A stretch of DNA of 64,000 nt from Vibrio sp. STUT-A11. GTDB lineage: Bacteria > Pseudomonadota > Gammaproteobacteria > Enterobacterales > Vibrionaceae. The DNA lies in contig NZ_AP026763.1 in the NCBI RefSeq assembly GCF_026000435.1, positions 1,922,001 to 1,986,000 on the forward strand, given 5' to 3'. Below, piece after piece: positions 1 through 8,842 of the stretch. Both the position numbers and the translations under genes were made by a program. Below the pieces are notes generated by a model, which was not told the origin of the DNA, ran no database searches, and worked only from the letters and a program-made list of their open reading frames with translations. Numbering within the stretch: position 1 is the first letter of the stretch; each line of letters opens with the position of its first letter.

Positions 1-840
1 AAGCTTCTGCAATTCGATTTCGAACATGGCCGACTCGATGAAAGTGTCCACCCATTTTGTGGTGGCGTTCCCACTGACGTTCGTATCACCACACGCTATG
101 ATGAAAGTGAGTTTGTTCAATCTCTGATGGGTATTGTCCACGAGACAGGTCATGCTCGCTATGAGCAAGGCTTGCCGAAATCTCTCGCTGGGTTACCGTC
201 TGGCCAGGCTCGTTCTATGGGAATTCACGAATCTCAATCTCTGTTCTTTGAGATGCAGATTGGTCGTAGTAATGCGTTTATTGAGCATTTAGCACGCCTT
301 GCTGGCGCTCACTTCACCGAGCACGATCCTAAGTTATTCTCTCAAGACAATTTCCAAAAGCTGTACACGCGTGTGAAGAAAGACTTCATCCGTGTCGATG
401 CCGATGAGATGACCTACCCTGCTCACGTTATTTTGCGCTACGAGATAGAGCGAGATTTAATGAATGGTGACATCAAACATACTGATGTACCGGAGTTATG
501 GGATCAGAAAATGCAAACCTACCTGGGCTTGTCGACCAAAGACAACTTTAAGAACGGTTGCATGCAAGATATCCACTGGACAGATGGCGCGTTCGGTTAC
601 TTCCCGAGTTACACATTAGGTGCGATGTATGCGGCTCAGTTCATGGCGGCAATGAAGAAAACGGTAGACGTTGACGGCGCTATCCAAAGTGGTGATTTAA
701 GCCCTATCTTCACATGGCTTTCAGATAATATCTGGAGCAAAGGCAGTCTTTTCACAACTGAAGAATTAGTGCAACAAGCAACAGGTGAAACTCTGAATCC
801 AACCCACTTCAAACATCACTTGGTCAATCGATATTTATAA
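1..840 (+). CDS. Carboxypeptidase Taq (M32) family metallocarboxypeptidase, C-terminal part
   Basis: The reading frame is open from base 1, so the gene starts outside the window; the last 279 residues are present. They carry the M32 family signatures in order: HPF followed by DVRITTR, the zinc-binding HETGH (an HExxH site, about residues 47-51 of the fragment), HESQS with the third metal ligand, RVDADEMTYPAH, and GYFPSYTLGAMYA. M32 enzymes are cytosolic, metal-dependent carboxypeptidases that trim C-terminal residues from peptides and are usually about 500 residues long, so a little over half is seen. No partner gene is visible. A perfect-arm hairpin follows the stop codon. Family assignment is firm; substrate preference cannot be read from sequence. 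Confidence 0.93.
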   Translation, partial: KLLQFDFEHGRLDESVHPFCGGVPTDVRITTRYDESEFVQSLMGIVHETGHARYEQGLPKSLAGLPSGQARSMGIHESQSLFFEMQIGRSNAFIEHLARLAGAHFTEHDPKLFSQDNFQKLYTRVKKDFIRVDADEMTYPAHVILRYEIERDLMNGDIKHTDVPELWDQKMQTYLGLSTKDNFKNGCMQDIHWTDGAFGYFPSYTLGAMYAAQFMAAMKKTVDVDGAIQSGDLSPIFTWLSDNIWSKGSLFTTEELVQQATGETLNPTHFKHHLVNRYL

Positions 841-848
841 GAGCCAGT

Positions 849-876
849 AGTTAGGTGTCCGAATGGGCACCTAACT
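849..876 (+). terminator. Hairpin after the carboxypeptidase gene
   Basis: A 12-bp stem (AGTTAGGTGTCC against GGGCACCTAACT, one G-T pair) closes on the tetraloop GAAT just after the stop codon. It lacks a run of T, so it may stabilise the 3' end rather than act as a classical intrinsic terminator. Confidence 0.5.
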
Positions 877-1030
877 CAGAAATCACATTAGGCTTGAACC
901 AAATACTGACTCTCCACCCCAATAAAATGGCGTACGCCGGAGCTTTCTTTCGGTCGATGCTCTGGATGAAAATCGATTCAGAAAAATACTGAAATTACAA
1001 ATACAACAGCGTTAGTAAAAAGGAAATACC

Positions 1031-1993
1031 ATGAAATTTGCGATGTTAGGTGCAGGAGGCATCGGTTGTTATTTTGCAGCCCGACTCATTGATGCTGGCC
1101 ATGAATGTGTATTAGTTGCAAGAGGTGAGCACTTAGAAGCTTTGCAGACTAATGGTCTGCACCTGGAGCACCCTGATTTTCAGTATCATGGCTCAGTTGA
1201 AAGCACCGACGTTGCGGGTTTATGCCAGAACTATGATTGTGACCGTTTTGATTTGTTAATCCTTGCAGCAAAGAGTGGCGCAACAGCATCAATACTCGAT
1301 GAAATGAAATCTTGGTTAGCACAAGGAAATACGCCCGTTTTGTCGATTCAAAACGGAGTAACCAATGAAGAATTGATTAAGCTTCAGATTGGTCAGGAGC
1401 GGACAATTGGTGGCCTGGGAAATTATATCAGCGGCCATATTGAAAGTCCGGGTCATATCAAAGTGCAAGGAGCAGGACAAATTGAGTTTGGTGCCTGGCC
1501 GAACATGGAAAGCAATCCAACAATGGCGGAGTTTTGTCATACATTGGAGGCTGTTTTTATTAATGCCGGTATAAAGACTCGTCTCTATGATGATGTCCGT
1601 TATGCGCTATGGCGAAAACTCGTTTTGAATAATGGTGTCAATCCTCTGACCGCATTGACTGCGCAGAAAACAGGCCTAATCACCACAGATCCCATTTTAA
1701 GTCGTACAGTTCGTAAGATGATGGAGGAAACAGCGAGAGCGGCAAATGTGGCTGGCGTAAAAATATCTGCTAAAGATGTGGAAGAGATGTTTGATTTGAT
1801 AAGCAATTTTGGAGATATCAAAACGTCCATGCAAGTCGATATGGAACGTGGCCGTAGTTTGGAAGTCAACGAAATCTGTGGCCCTGTGATTGAATATTGT
1901 CGAAAAATCAGCCAGCCTGCAGAAACGACTGAACTGATTTACAGATTGCTGGTCAACGCCGACGAATTAAGCATAAAGCCCGTACAATTCTGA
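1031..1993 (+). CDS. 2-dehydropantoate 2-reductase family (PanE/ApbA) oxidoreductase
   Basis: A 320-residue protein of the ketopantoate reductase family, which reduces 2-dehydropantoate to pantoate with NADPH in coenzyme A biosynthesis, or acts on related 2-keto acids. It begins with a Rossmann dinucleotide-binding motif (MLGAGGIGCYFAARL). It also has SIQNGVTNEE in the middle and the C-terminal helical domain with a RKLVLNNGVNPLTALT segment, where the family keeps its conserved Lys and Asn. The start is preceded by AAAAAGGAAATACC, a good ribosome-binding site. It stands alone and faces the next gene. Because Vibrio genomes usually carry more than one paralogue, I do not assign panE. Confidence 0.85.
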   Translation: MKFAMLGAGGIGCYFAARLIDAGHECVLVARGEHLEALQTNGLHLEHPDFQYHGSVESTDVAGLCQNYDCDRFDLLILAAKSGATASILDEMKSWLAQGNTPVLSIQNGVTNEELIKLQIGQERTIGGLGNYISGHIESPGHIKVQGAGQIEFGAWPNMESNPTMAEFCHTLEAVFINAGIKTRLYDDVRYALWRKLVLNNGVNPLTALTAQKTGLITTDPILSRTVRKMMEETARAANVAGVKISAKDVEEMFDLISNFGDIKTSMQVDMERGRSLEVNEICGPVIEYCRKISQPAETTELIYRLLVNADELSIKPVQF

Positions 1994-2100
1994 CGTAAAC
2001 CTTTTGCGCTAGTTAACGGCAACAAAGCCCGCAACATCATGTGCGCCGATATCGCATTCACAAAATCAGGCCGGTAGTAATTTGAGGGTAAATTCCTCCT

Positions 2101-2140
2101 GTGTAACAAAGGACATCCAATAATGTCCTTTTCCTTACAC
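2101..2140. terminator. Bidirectional terminator between convergent genes
   Basis: AAAGGACAT and ATGTCCTTTT form a stem around a 6-base loop, nested inside an outer GTGTAA...TTACAC pair. It sits between the convergent panE-like gene and the FUSC fragment and has T-rich flanks. Confidence 0.65.
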
Positions 2141-2148
2141 ATCTCTAT

Positions 2149-2817
2149 TTAGGCTTTTTCTGCCGCAATGGCTTGTGCGCTACGTTCAAGAGTCAGTTGA
2201 ATCCGTTCACACATACCAGCCAGTATGTCTTTCTGTTCCGGTAAAAAATCAAACTCATCTAATCTCGATAACAGTGACTCATTAGCAATCTGGAGCACTG
2301 GGTCTTCTTTACCATGAAAAGCATTGAGGTACGCATTTGCCAGTGCCTCTTGCCAGTATGTCAGTTGTGGATCCAATCCCCGGTCAGCCACTCTTCGTAC
2401 AATGCGATGCAAACGCATGGAGACATGACCAAGGTTTAATCCCGTTAATGCCAGATCGGTAATATTTCGTTCTGAATATAGTGCTTTATCATAAGTCGAA
2501 ATCCTTAATAACCGATCCCCCATACGTGCATTGAACCATTGCTCTGGCGAGGAGTGTTTGTCCATATCAATTAAGTCACGCAGAGTCGCTTTCATCAGGC
2601 GAGACTGCATGAGTGGCAAGCTTGGGCCTGTGACTAGTTTGAAAATCCAGTAAAGCACCGTTACACCAACAAAAACGGCCAACCCGTTACTCATCGTTGT
2701 ACTAATGTTGAGTGATCGTGTCATATCTGTACTTGGCATAACGAATCTCGATTTTTGATGTTGGCGTAATTGAAACAGTTTGTTAGGACAGTTTAGTACA
2801 TTCACTATACAACCCAA
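2149..2817 (-). CDS. C-terminal fragment of a FUSC-family (aromatic acid exporter-like) membrane protein
   Basis: About 222 residues if the first ATG is used. A second ATG near base 2739 (MPSTDMTRS) gives about 196, and the preceding 26 residues look unlike the family. One membrane segment (GLAVFVGVTVLYWIFKLV) is followed by a cytoplasmic helical region. That region has the pattern typical of the C-terminal half of FUSC/PF04632 proteins: a basic helix ending in RDL, then WFNARMGDRLLR, then LNLGHVSMRLHRIV. Full-length FUSC exporters are roughly 650-700 residues and need two membrane bundles, so this is most likely a truncated remnant. The space upstream is taken by the terminator of the next gene, so the missing part is not nearby. 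Confidence 0.55.
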   Translation of the reverse strand: MGCIVNVLNCPNKLFQLRQHQKSRFVMPSTDMTRSLNISTTMSNGLAVFVGVTVLYWIFKLVTGPSLPLMQSRLMKATLRDLIDMDKHSSPEQWFNARMGDRLLRISTYDKALYSERNITDLALTGLNLGHVSMRLHRIVRRVADRGLDPQLTYWQEALANAYLNAFHGKEDPVLQIANESLLSRLDEFDFLPEQKDILAGMCERIQLTLERSAQAIAAEKA

Positions 2818-2929
2818 TGAACGTAAAAAAAATAGCGGGTTAAACAGGTTGGAAATGACAAGTTTTAGAGAGCTATCCTCCCGAGTGAAAAGAGGCCCAA
2901 TCCCCGTATCGCTTCACTTATCCAAATAA

Positions 2930-2964
2930 AAAGCCCCCAATAACCGTGTACTATTGGGGGCTTT
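2930..2964 (-). terminator. Strong intrinsic terminator after the acyltransferase gene
   Basis: A perfect 13-bp stem (AAAGCCCCCAATA against TATTGGGGGCTTT) with a 9-base loop is followed on the minus strand by TTTTT. It lies about 70 bp beyond the stop codon of the minus-strand acyltransferase gene. Confidence 0.85.
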
Positions 2965-3033
2965 CTAAATGTGAAGCGACTACTTAGAAGTAGAAGCAAA
3001 GAATAGAAATGACCGTTAAAAGTAACGCACTAA

Positions 3034-4005
3034 TTAAATTGCTGGAATTAACCGTGGATTATATAAGCAGGCTTCACCTTGAGGCCTGGTTTTAAATCGG
3101 CGGTGTAACCACATGTATTGGCTAGGGCTCACCATAATCGACTCTTCAACAATTTTATTGATAAAAATCGCCGCGTTTCTGGTGTCACCTTTGGGAAATC
3201 CGTCCACAGGCTTCCTGATTGTTAGCGTGTAGTGCCCATCATCCCCTCTTACCATAGTAAACGGCACAATGGCACAATCTGTTGCATCGACAAGTAAACT
3301 GGTTCCTGTTGTGGTACAGGCGTTCTTAACAGCAAACAACGGTGCAAAGGTCGATCTTCTGGTTCCATAATCATGGTCTGGAGCATACCAAACTCGGTGT
3401 CCTGAGTTCAGAGCTTCAAGCATACCTCTGACATTTTTTCGACCAATCAAAGTACGATTAGAGCGAGAACGTCCTTTGTATTGAAAGTAGTCAAAACATG
3501 GATTGTTATTCGGCCGGTAAACACCTGTTCCTGATTTTTTAATGCCAAACGCACGTGCTCCTAGCTCTAAATTCATAGAGTGGACAGCAAGCATTAATAC
3601 CCCTTTACCCTCTTGTTCTAACGCTTCTAGGTGCTCCATTCCTTTTATCGTGACATGCTTATTAACTCTCTTATCTGACCAAAACCAAGCCATTGCTGTC
3701 TCAAACAGGGCAATACCAGAATTATCGATATTTGCGTTGAAAATGGCTTCGCGCTCATTCTCCTGCATAGATGGAAAACAGAGCTCTAGATTTCGCTTTA
3801 TCGTGACTTGACGCTTTTTCATTATTCGCATCGCTAAGCGACCTATATTGCGCCCCAAAGCCAACTGAACTTTAAATGGAAGCAGGCTTAGTAAATACAT
3901 CAACCCGATTGTGAGTAACGTTCCCCAGTAACGTGGAAGTAGGAACTGAGCCTGAAATTTGGGCTTTTTTTGTTGGTTCATGAGAATATCATCAGATGTG
4001 TCCAT
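3034..4005 (-). CDS. LpxL/LpxM-family lipid A late acyltransferase
   Basis: A 323-residue member of the lysophospholipid acyltransferase-like family that adds a secondary acyl chain to Kdo2-lipid A at the inner membrane. An N-terminal hydrophobic segment (YWGTLLTIGLMYLLSLLPF) anchors it. The catalytic H(X4)E motif is HSMNLE, in AVHSMNLELGAR. Other family features are YRPNNNP, RNVRGMLEALNSG, WYAPDHDYG and the C-terminal QYMWLHRRFKTRP, close to the family hallmark W.HRRFKTRP. A later ATG (MNQQKKPKF, near 3981) is an alternative start; neither has a clear ribosome-binding site. Whether it transfers laurate, myristate or a hydroxylated chain (LpxL, LpxM or LpxN type) cannot be told from sequence. 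Confidence 0.87.
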   Translation of the reverse strand: MDTSDDILMNQQKKPKFQAQFLLPRYWGTLLTIGLMYLLSLLPFKVQLALGRNIGRLAMRIMKKRQVTIKRNLELCFPSMQENEREAIFNANIDNSGIALFETAMAWFWSDKRVNKHVTIKGMEHLEALEQEGKGVLMLAVHSMNLELGARAFGIKKSGTGVYRPNNNPCFDYFQYKGRSRSNRTLIGRKNVRGMLEALNSGHRVWYAPDHDYGTRRSTFAPLFAVKNACTTTGTSLLVDATDCAIVPFTMVRGDDGHYTLTIRKPVDGFPKGDTRNAAIFINKIVEESIMVSPSQYMWLHRRFKTRPQGEACLYNPRLIPAI

Positions 4006-4512
4006 CTATAAGTGATTAAAAATTCAAAATATAATTGCATGTACATTTATCATTGATTAGGCGTACGGTCACAGTTCTAGCACGCGTATTTTATGCTTCT
4101 CCGACACACTACACAGTAAAACCATTACAGAATTAGGAAGGGTATGTGAACGCGCTAACCACGATAAGGCACGTTAACATTGAATAGAGTAATTAATCTA
4201 CTGACTTTTATGAACTTTTTGCATAAACAGAACTTTCCTACCCCAAAATTCGGTAAGCAGAAAAATAACAACAAACATTATCGCTATTAGTTTCAACCGA
4301 TAAGATAGTTTTCTAGAGTCTCCATTGGGCGGATTATTACAATATCCCACGGCAATCTCGTTTTGAGTTCAATTGCGATGTAGGACTAATGTAGTCACTC
4401 TCTCTTTGGGGCAAGACCAGTAGTAGTAAGAGCTGAACATGAATGATTGGAACACCAGTAGGAAACGATGCCGTGCTCATGAAGGTGAGACGGCAACGTC
4501 AAAGTGAAGCGT
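4006..4512. other. Intergenic stretch without recognised gene
   Basis: About 500 bp of AT-rich sequence that presumably holds the promoter of the acyltransferase gene at its left edge. I find no convincing coding frame, RNA gene or repeat in it. Confidence 0.5.
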
Positions 4513-4869
4513 TTAATGCAGCGTTTTCGCCGCCTTATGATGTTCTTCAGAAATAACAAAATAGATATGCATATCAATAGGTTCAGGTGTGTTGAGTAGC
4601 ATTTTCCCAACCTCACGCTGAAAGTGTCTATAATCGCCAAGCTCGTCAGTTAAACCTAATTGCAGATAGCTCGATTCACTGCTAAACATGCCGTAAGCAT
4701 AATGATGATCGTGGATATCTTTTTGTTTATCGTAACCAAGTTGTAGTAAAGCAAAATCAATTTCATCGGGAGCATACGTGCTTTTATCGCCAAATTTGCT
4801 AAGCAATATACTGGGAACTTCTTGAGCGATGCTCTGGATTTTCGTTTTTCGCTTAAAAATACCGAACAT
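4513..4869 (-). CDS. Conserved hypothetical cytosolic protein, 118 residues
   Basis: I do not recognise this protein with certainty. The start at base 4869 (MFGIFKRKTK) is chosen because GGAGGACATT precedes it; an ATG four codons earlier overlaps that ribosome-binding site. It has a short basic N-terminus, a middle part rich in Asp, His and Tyr (DIHDHHYAYGMF), and a predicted alpha/beta pattern ending in HIYFVISEEHHKAAKTLH. There is no signal peptide or membrane segment. It resembles small uncharacterised proteins of a few gamma-proteobacteria that begin MF.FKKRK, but I cannot name a function. It stands alone. Confidence 0.65.
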   Translation of the reverse strand: MFGIFKRKTKIQSIAQEVPSILLSKFGDKSTYAPDEIDFALLQLGYDKQKDIHDHHYAYGMFSSESSYLQLGLTDELGDYRHFQREVGKMLLNTPEPIDMHIYFVISEEHHKAAKTLH

Positions 4870-5186
4870 AATGTCCTCCAATGACGACTCATCTCAAACT
4901 GCAATCACCATGCAGTTTAGAGATGGATAAGTTCTACATGACTCGAATTTTCCTAAACAGTCATCAGGCCATATTAGCGTGATCACATAATAACCTTCAA
5001 ATGAAGTTAGATGTGTTTCAATAATGTCTCATCAAAAACCCTAATTTAGTCACAGTTATCCAGTCACGAACGTATTCCAAAGACAAAAAATCGAGGATGT
5101 ATTTATTGTTCATATCAATGAGCAGACATTAAACTTGTTTAAAGTCACATTTCGTATCGACATCTAAATCGATTTGAGTTAGCTTT

Positions 5187-5210
5187 AGATGTATAGACGT
5201 CTAGATGACT
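5187..5210 (+). promoter_or_regulatory. Three tandem met boxes (MetJ operator) upstream of metA
   Basis: Three adjacent 8-bp units read AGATGTAT, AGACGTCT and AGATGACT. The central one is a perfect match to the MetJ consensus AGACGTCT and the flanking units match 6 of 8 each. They end 20 bp before the metA start codon. MetJ with S-adenosylmethionine binds such tandem boxes cooperatively, so metA is expected to be repressed when methionine/SAM is plentiful. Confidence 0.88.
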
Positions 5211-5230
5211 AGAATTAGGGAGAGAAAGTC

Positions 5231-6172
5231 GTGCCAATTAGAATTCCAGATCAATTACCTGCAACTGACATACTAAGGACAGAGAACATCTTCGTGATGA
5301 GCGAAACTCGAGCGGCAAGTCAGGAGATTCGTCCGTTGCGAGTACTGATTCTGAATTTGATGCCTAAAAAGATTGAAACTGAAACCCAGTTTTTACGTTT
5401 GCTCTCGAACAGCCCTCTTCAAGTCAATGTCGAGTTGCTACGAATTGATGACCGTCCAAGTAAAAATACGCCAACCGAACACTTAGATAATTTTTATCGT
5501 CAATTTGAGATGGTCAAAAATAAAAACTTTGATGGTTTAATCATCACTGGTGCGCCACTTGGGTTAGTACAGTTTGAAGATGTGCTTTATTGGGACCATT
5601 TAAAGACCATCATGGAGTGGGCTAAAGATCATGTGACCTCTACCCTTTACGTGTGTTGGGCAGCACAAGCCGGGTTAAAATTGCTTTATGATCTGCCAAA
5701 AAAAACGCGTAAAGAGAAACTTTCAGGTGTTTACCACCACCAAATTCATCATCAATTTCACCCAATTTTACGCGGCTTCGATGACACATTTTTGGCGCCA
5801 CACTCTCGCTATGCAGATTTTTCACCTCACTTCCTTGAGGAACATACCGACCTAGAAATTTTGGCGACGTCCGACGTGGCCGGAGTTTATCTAGCGACAA
5901 CCAAAGACAAGCGCAACGTATTTGTTACTGGTCACCCTGAGTATGACTCTCATACTCTCCACAATGAGTACATTCGTGATTTGGGTGAAGGAATGGAACC
6001 GGCAATTCCTGTGAATTACTACCCGAACAATAATCCGGACAACCCACCTACAGCAAGCTGGCGAAGCCATGGACATTTGCTGTTCGCGAACTGGCTTAAC
6101 TACTGTGTTTACCAACAAACACCGTACGATCTTGATCATTTTAGTGAGTCTGCTTTCACTAAAGACGACTAA
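5231..6172 (+). CDS. metA: Homoserine O-succinyltransferase
   Basis: A 313-residue enzyme of the MetA family that activates L-homoserine with succinyl-CoA, the first committed step of methionine synthesis. The catalytic triad is in place: Cys142 ([10 protein letters not shown]), His235 and Glu237 (VTGHPEYDS). The opening [11 protein letters not shown] and [18 protein letters not shown] are family hallmarks. Translation starts at a GTG (base 5231) behind AGGGAGAGAAAGTC; no in-frame ATG fits. MetJ boxes lie just upstream and a terminator just downstream, so it is monocistronic. Some MetA-type enzymes prefer acetyl-CoA, and sequence alone does not fully settle that, but succinyl-CoA is usual in gamma-proteobacteria. 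Confidence 0.96.
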   Translation: MPIRIPDQLPATDILRTENIFVMSETRAASQEIRPLRVLILNLMPKKIETETQFLRLLSNSPLQVNVELLRIDDRPSKNTPTEHLDNFYRQFEMVKNKNFDGLIITGAPLGLVQFEDVLYWDHLKTIMEWAKDHVTSTLYVCWAAQAGLKLLYDLPKKTRKEKLSGVYHHQIHHQFHPILRGFDDTFLAPHSRYADFSPHFLEEHTDLEILATSDVAGVYLATTKDKRNVFVTGHPEYDSHTLHNEYIRDLGEGMEPAIPVNYYPNNNPDNPPTASWRSHGHLLFANWLNYCVYQQTPYDLDHFSESAFTKDD

Positions 6173-6197
6173 TTCAAAGACTTAACTTTGTGAACCT

Positions 6198-6219
6198 AGC
6201 CGCCATACGGCGGCTTTTT
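6198..6219 (+). terminator. Intrinsic terminator of metA
   Basis: Stem AGCCGCC/GGCGGCT with a 4-base loop (ATAC), then TTTT, beginning 25 bp after the metA stop codon. Confidence 0.88.
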
Positions 6220-6321
6220 CATATCAGTTTGCAAACCCGCTCGCATAGTAATTTTTCGTCAATAGGTTTTTATTTCGCAATTCTTATCATGCTGTGAGAT
6301 ATAGGCTTATAGGCGCGGGAA

Positions 6322-7044
6322 ATGAAAACGATTAAGCTGGGCACACTTTTGCTGATGACTCAATTTTCACTGCTGGGATGCGTTACCGTAAAAGAAGACG
6401 GGTCTCCGATCGTTAAGCCTGACCCTATCGCTATGGCAGAGTCTCGTATCGCTCTAGGCTTGGGTTATCTGGAAGGTGGCAGCACTATCCGTGCTCATGA
6501 CAATTTACAACAAGCACTTATCCATGCACCTAACTATTACCGCGCACAACTTTCCATGGCGCACTATTACGAGTCCGTCGGTGAAGAGTCAAAAGCTGAA
6601 CAGATGTACAAACGAGCACTTCGTCAACATAACAAAAATGGTAACGTGCTCAACAACTACGGCACGTTTTTGTGCAAACGCGGAGAATATACGAAAGCAG
6701 ATCGCATGTTTACACAAGCCATTGAGCAACCCTACTACTATTTGATTCCGGCGAGCTATGAAAACGCAGCGTTCTGTGCTCTCAAATCAAAAGAAAACGA
6801 CAAAGCAAGATACTATTTTACTCGTGCTATCGAGCACGATCCCCACAGACCCAAATCGATACTACAGCTAGCGAAACTAGAAATCGATTCTGGTGAATTT
6901 ACTGATGCAAGAATTCGGTTAATGCGCTTTAATCAAATGTATGGAGTAAAAAAAACGTCACTAAAACTGATGGTTGAGCTGGAACGTGTAGCCGGAAACG
7001 AAGCTCTAGAACTGAGATATAAAACACAACTCGATCAAATGTAG
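6322..7044 (+). CDS. PilF/PilW-like TPR lipoprotein (type IV pilus biogenesis/stability)
   Basis: A 240-residue outer-membrane lipoprotein. The signal peptide ends in a lipobox LLGC with Cys20 as the lipidated residue. The mature part is built of tetratricopeptide repeats, seen as units such as AHDNLQQALIHAPNYYRA, AEQMYKRALRQHNKNG and ARYYFTRAIEHDPHRP. The family includes PilF/PilW, the pilotins that help the PilQ secretin assemble. The canonical pilW of Vibrio normally sits in the rlmN-ispG cluster; this copy lies alone between metA and a hypothetical gene, so it may be a paralogue with another client. It starts at an ATG behind a weak ribosome-binding site (GCGCGGGAA). Confidence 0.8.
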   Translation: MKTIKLGTLLLMTQFSLLGCVTVKEDGSPIVKPDPIAMAESRIALGLGYLEGGSTIRAHDNLQQALIHAPNYYRAQLSMAHYYESVGEESKAEQMYKRALRQHNKNGNVLNNYGTFLCKRGEYTKADRMFTQAIEQPYYYLIPASYENAAFCALKSKENDKARYYFTRAIEHDPHRPKSILQLAKLEIDSGEFTDARIRLMRFNQMYGVKKTSLKLMVELERVAGNEALELRYKTQLDQM

Positions 7045-7126
7045 CATACCGGTAGAATACGCCCCTAAATTCTACCTTTAATGCCAACAAGGTATGGCGA
7101 TATATTGTAGTATCCAACTTTGTTTT

Positions 7127-7450
7127 CTAGCTTTTATTTCGACCTGCATTTTTCTGCTTCATTTTGAGTTGCTTATCTTTTCGCCGTAACGCTCTAAAAA
7201 ATTTAGACTCTTCGTGGTACCAGCCTAATACGCTGACAGGGAATCCCACCAGCATCATGATGAACAGATCCGCTGGTAACTGTTCTGTAATATCCTTAAA
7301 GGAATGCAAGTCGCCAAAAATGAATAAACCAATCACTTTACCGACCAGCAACGCACAACAAATCATAAAAAACGACTTAAATATATAGTGCCATTTGCCT
7401 TTTTTACGTTCCTCTCGCCAGTAACTGTATTTATGCTCGCGGTTATACAT
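7127..7450 (-). CDS. Small hypothetical membrane protein, 107 residues
   Basis: Unrecognised. The start at 7450 (MYNREHKYSYW) is preceded directly by GGGAGGGGGA, a strong ribosome-binding site. Two membrane segments are visible (SFFMICCALLVGKVIGLFIF and LPADLFIMMLVGFPVSVLGW), with a positively charged N-terminus and a Lys/Arg-rich C-terminal tail (RALRRKDKQLKMKQKNAGR). This charge pattern suggests both ends are cytoplasmic. It converges with the TPR lipoprotein gene; a weak hairpin (GGTAGAAT...ATTCTACC, 7051-7076) lies between them. No function can be assigned. Confidence 0.6.
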   Translation of the reverse strand: MYNREHKYSYWREERKKGKWHYIFKSFFMICCALLVGKVIGLFIFGDLHSFKDITEQLPADLFIMMLVGFPVSVLGWYHEESKFFRALRRKDKQLKMKQKNAGRNKS

Positions 7451-7674
7451 TCCCCCTCCCAACGTGACATTGTCACTCAGTACATAACCACTTGGTTTCA
7501 GTGCACTGTTGCACTTTAAGCATAGTTTGAATCACAGCGCATTGCTGTCCAAACTCGCTGAACAGCCTAAAACTTAAAATTGACTTGAGGTACATGATCA
7601 GGATGAGCTGGCTATTGAAAAACGTGCAACCGAAGCCGTGGCTCATACTGGAGGGGAGCGCTGATGTGAGTGGG

Positions 7675-8109
7675 CTATTGCTTCCTAAAGACCCAGATAG
7701 GACCAATCAGGAGAAATTGTAAGTCTTCGTAAAATGAAGGCTTGGTCCCTTCTATTTTATGCCCGATGAATTGCAGCATCCAAAGAACACCAAACATGAG
7801 AAGCGATAAATACAGAACAGGAAGTTGTAGGATTTCTAATGACCAAATTAAGCCAATACACGCCAATGTATAACCCAACATCATCATGAATACACTGAGA
7901 GAAAGCCGGTAATAAAACACCCAAACGGGTATAACAGCTAGCCACACCCAGTTTATTTGAAAGCCGAAAACTGGGATTTGAGGAATCGACCAAACCAACC
8001 CAACCACAGAGAGATAAATACCCGGTACCGCTACAGCGTGGATTTTTCGATTGATTGGGTTTTGATGACTTTCTCCATAGGCTTTGAGCCAGTCAGATAG
8101 TGCTCTCAT
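7675..8109 (-). CDS. Mpo1-like (DUF962) membrane protein
   Basis: A 144-residue integral membrane protein of the DUF962/Mpo1 family. Yeast Mpo1 is an iron-dependent dioxygenase of fatty acid alpha-oxidation that acts on 2-hydroxy fatty acids. The family's conserved His-containing motifs are present: YGESHQNPINRKIHAVAVP near the N-terminus and QFIGHKIEGTKPSFYEDL near the C-terminus, with LIGPIWV at the end. Four hydrophobic segments lie between. It is a single gene. The role of bacterial homologues is poorly known, so the enzymatic assignment is by family only. Confidence 0.8.
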   Translation of the reverse strand: MRALSDWLKAYGESHQNPINRKIHAVAVPGIYLSVVGLVWSIPQIPVFGFQINWVWLAVIPVWVFYYRLSLSVFMMMLGYTLACIGLIWSLEILQLPVLYLSLLMFGVLWMLQFIGHKIEGTKPSFYEDLQFLLIGPIWVFRKQ

Positions 8110-8264
8110 ATTGTTCCCCTTTTTACCCTAATACTTTTTATATAGTCCGTAGTTAAAAAAGGCGCGAGTTTTTCAGCAACACGAGCTCTAAATTCGTTTC
8201 AATCTTTGTGGCAAGAGGTTATACAAACTATTTTACCTGCCGAATAGTCTATGTTCCCTCTCCA

Positions 8265-8747
8265 TTACTCAAACTGTGGCAACAAGCTCTTTAATGCCTC
8301 ATTAAGCTTTAACTTTTCTTCATCAGACAAGCCATGCATAAAGCTTCGTTGAACCTCAACATGTTCAACAATCAACTTATCAATAAGCATCAAACCCTTA
8401 GCCGTCAATTCAACCGTAACACTGCGTCTATCTTCCTTACTATGTTCTCTGACAATTAAACCTTTCGTTTCCAGCTTATCTAATCGGTTGGTCATCGCTC
8501 CGGACGTGAGCATCATTGACTCGATCAAGGCTGAAGGCGTCAAACAGTATGGCGCTCCTGCTCGGCGCAACGTAGCCAGTACATCAAATTCGCCCATTTT
8601 AAGGTCATACTGTTTATGAAGCTCTGCGACTCGAGTCTCCATGTGTTTGGCAATTCTCATTAGTCGCCCCATGATGGCCATCGGCTGTGTATCGAGCTCT
8701 GGCTTTTCTTTAAACCACTGCTCTACCAGTCTATCAATTGCGTCCAT
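8265..8747 (-). CDS. MarR-family transcriptional regulator
   Basis: A 160-residue winged-helix regulator. The core MarR pattern is clear: a helix ending in LATLRRAGAPYCLTPSALIE, the recognition region MMLTSGAMTNRLDKLETKGL, and the wing VREHSKEDRRSVTVELTAKG. It is divergent from the EamA transporter gene, with 119 bp between the start codons. That interval contains two copies of an 18-bp near-palindrome, so it very likely represses the transporter and itself, with release by an unknown small molecule. MarR proteins paired with EamA exporters commonly sense the exported compound, but the ligand is not predictable here. Confidence 0.9.
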   Translation of the reverse strand: MDAIDRLVEQWFKEKPELDTQPMAIMGRLMRIAKHMETRVAELHKQYDLKMGEFDVLATLRRAGAPYCLTPSALIESMMLTSGAMTNRLDKLETKGLIVREHSKEDRRSVTVELTAKGLMLIDKLIVEHVEVQRSFMHGLSDEEKLKLNEALKSLLPQFE

Positions 8748-8784
8748 TTCTCACTTCTCTCCAAAGCAACGCGGCTTGTCTAAT

Positions 8785-8802
8785 TACTTTAACATGAAGA
8801 TA
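8785..8802. promoter_or_regulatory. Putative MarR operator, copy 1
   Basis: TACTTTAACATGAAGATA matches 14 of 18 positions of the second site (8843-8860) and is a near-palindrome. It lies 38 bp upstream of the marR start codon, where it could overlap that promoter. Confidence 0.6.
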
Positions 8803-8842
8803 CTTTACAAAAAGTAACCTAAGGCGTATCTTTGCACTTAAT

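Noticed and set aside
4395..4640. An 81-codon minus-strand frame overlapping the small hypothetical gene
   Set aside because: It overlaps the better-supported 118-residue frame and has no ribosome-binding site.
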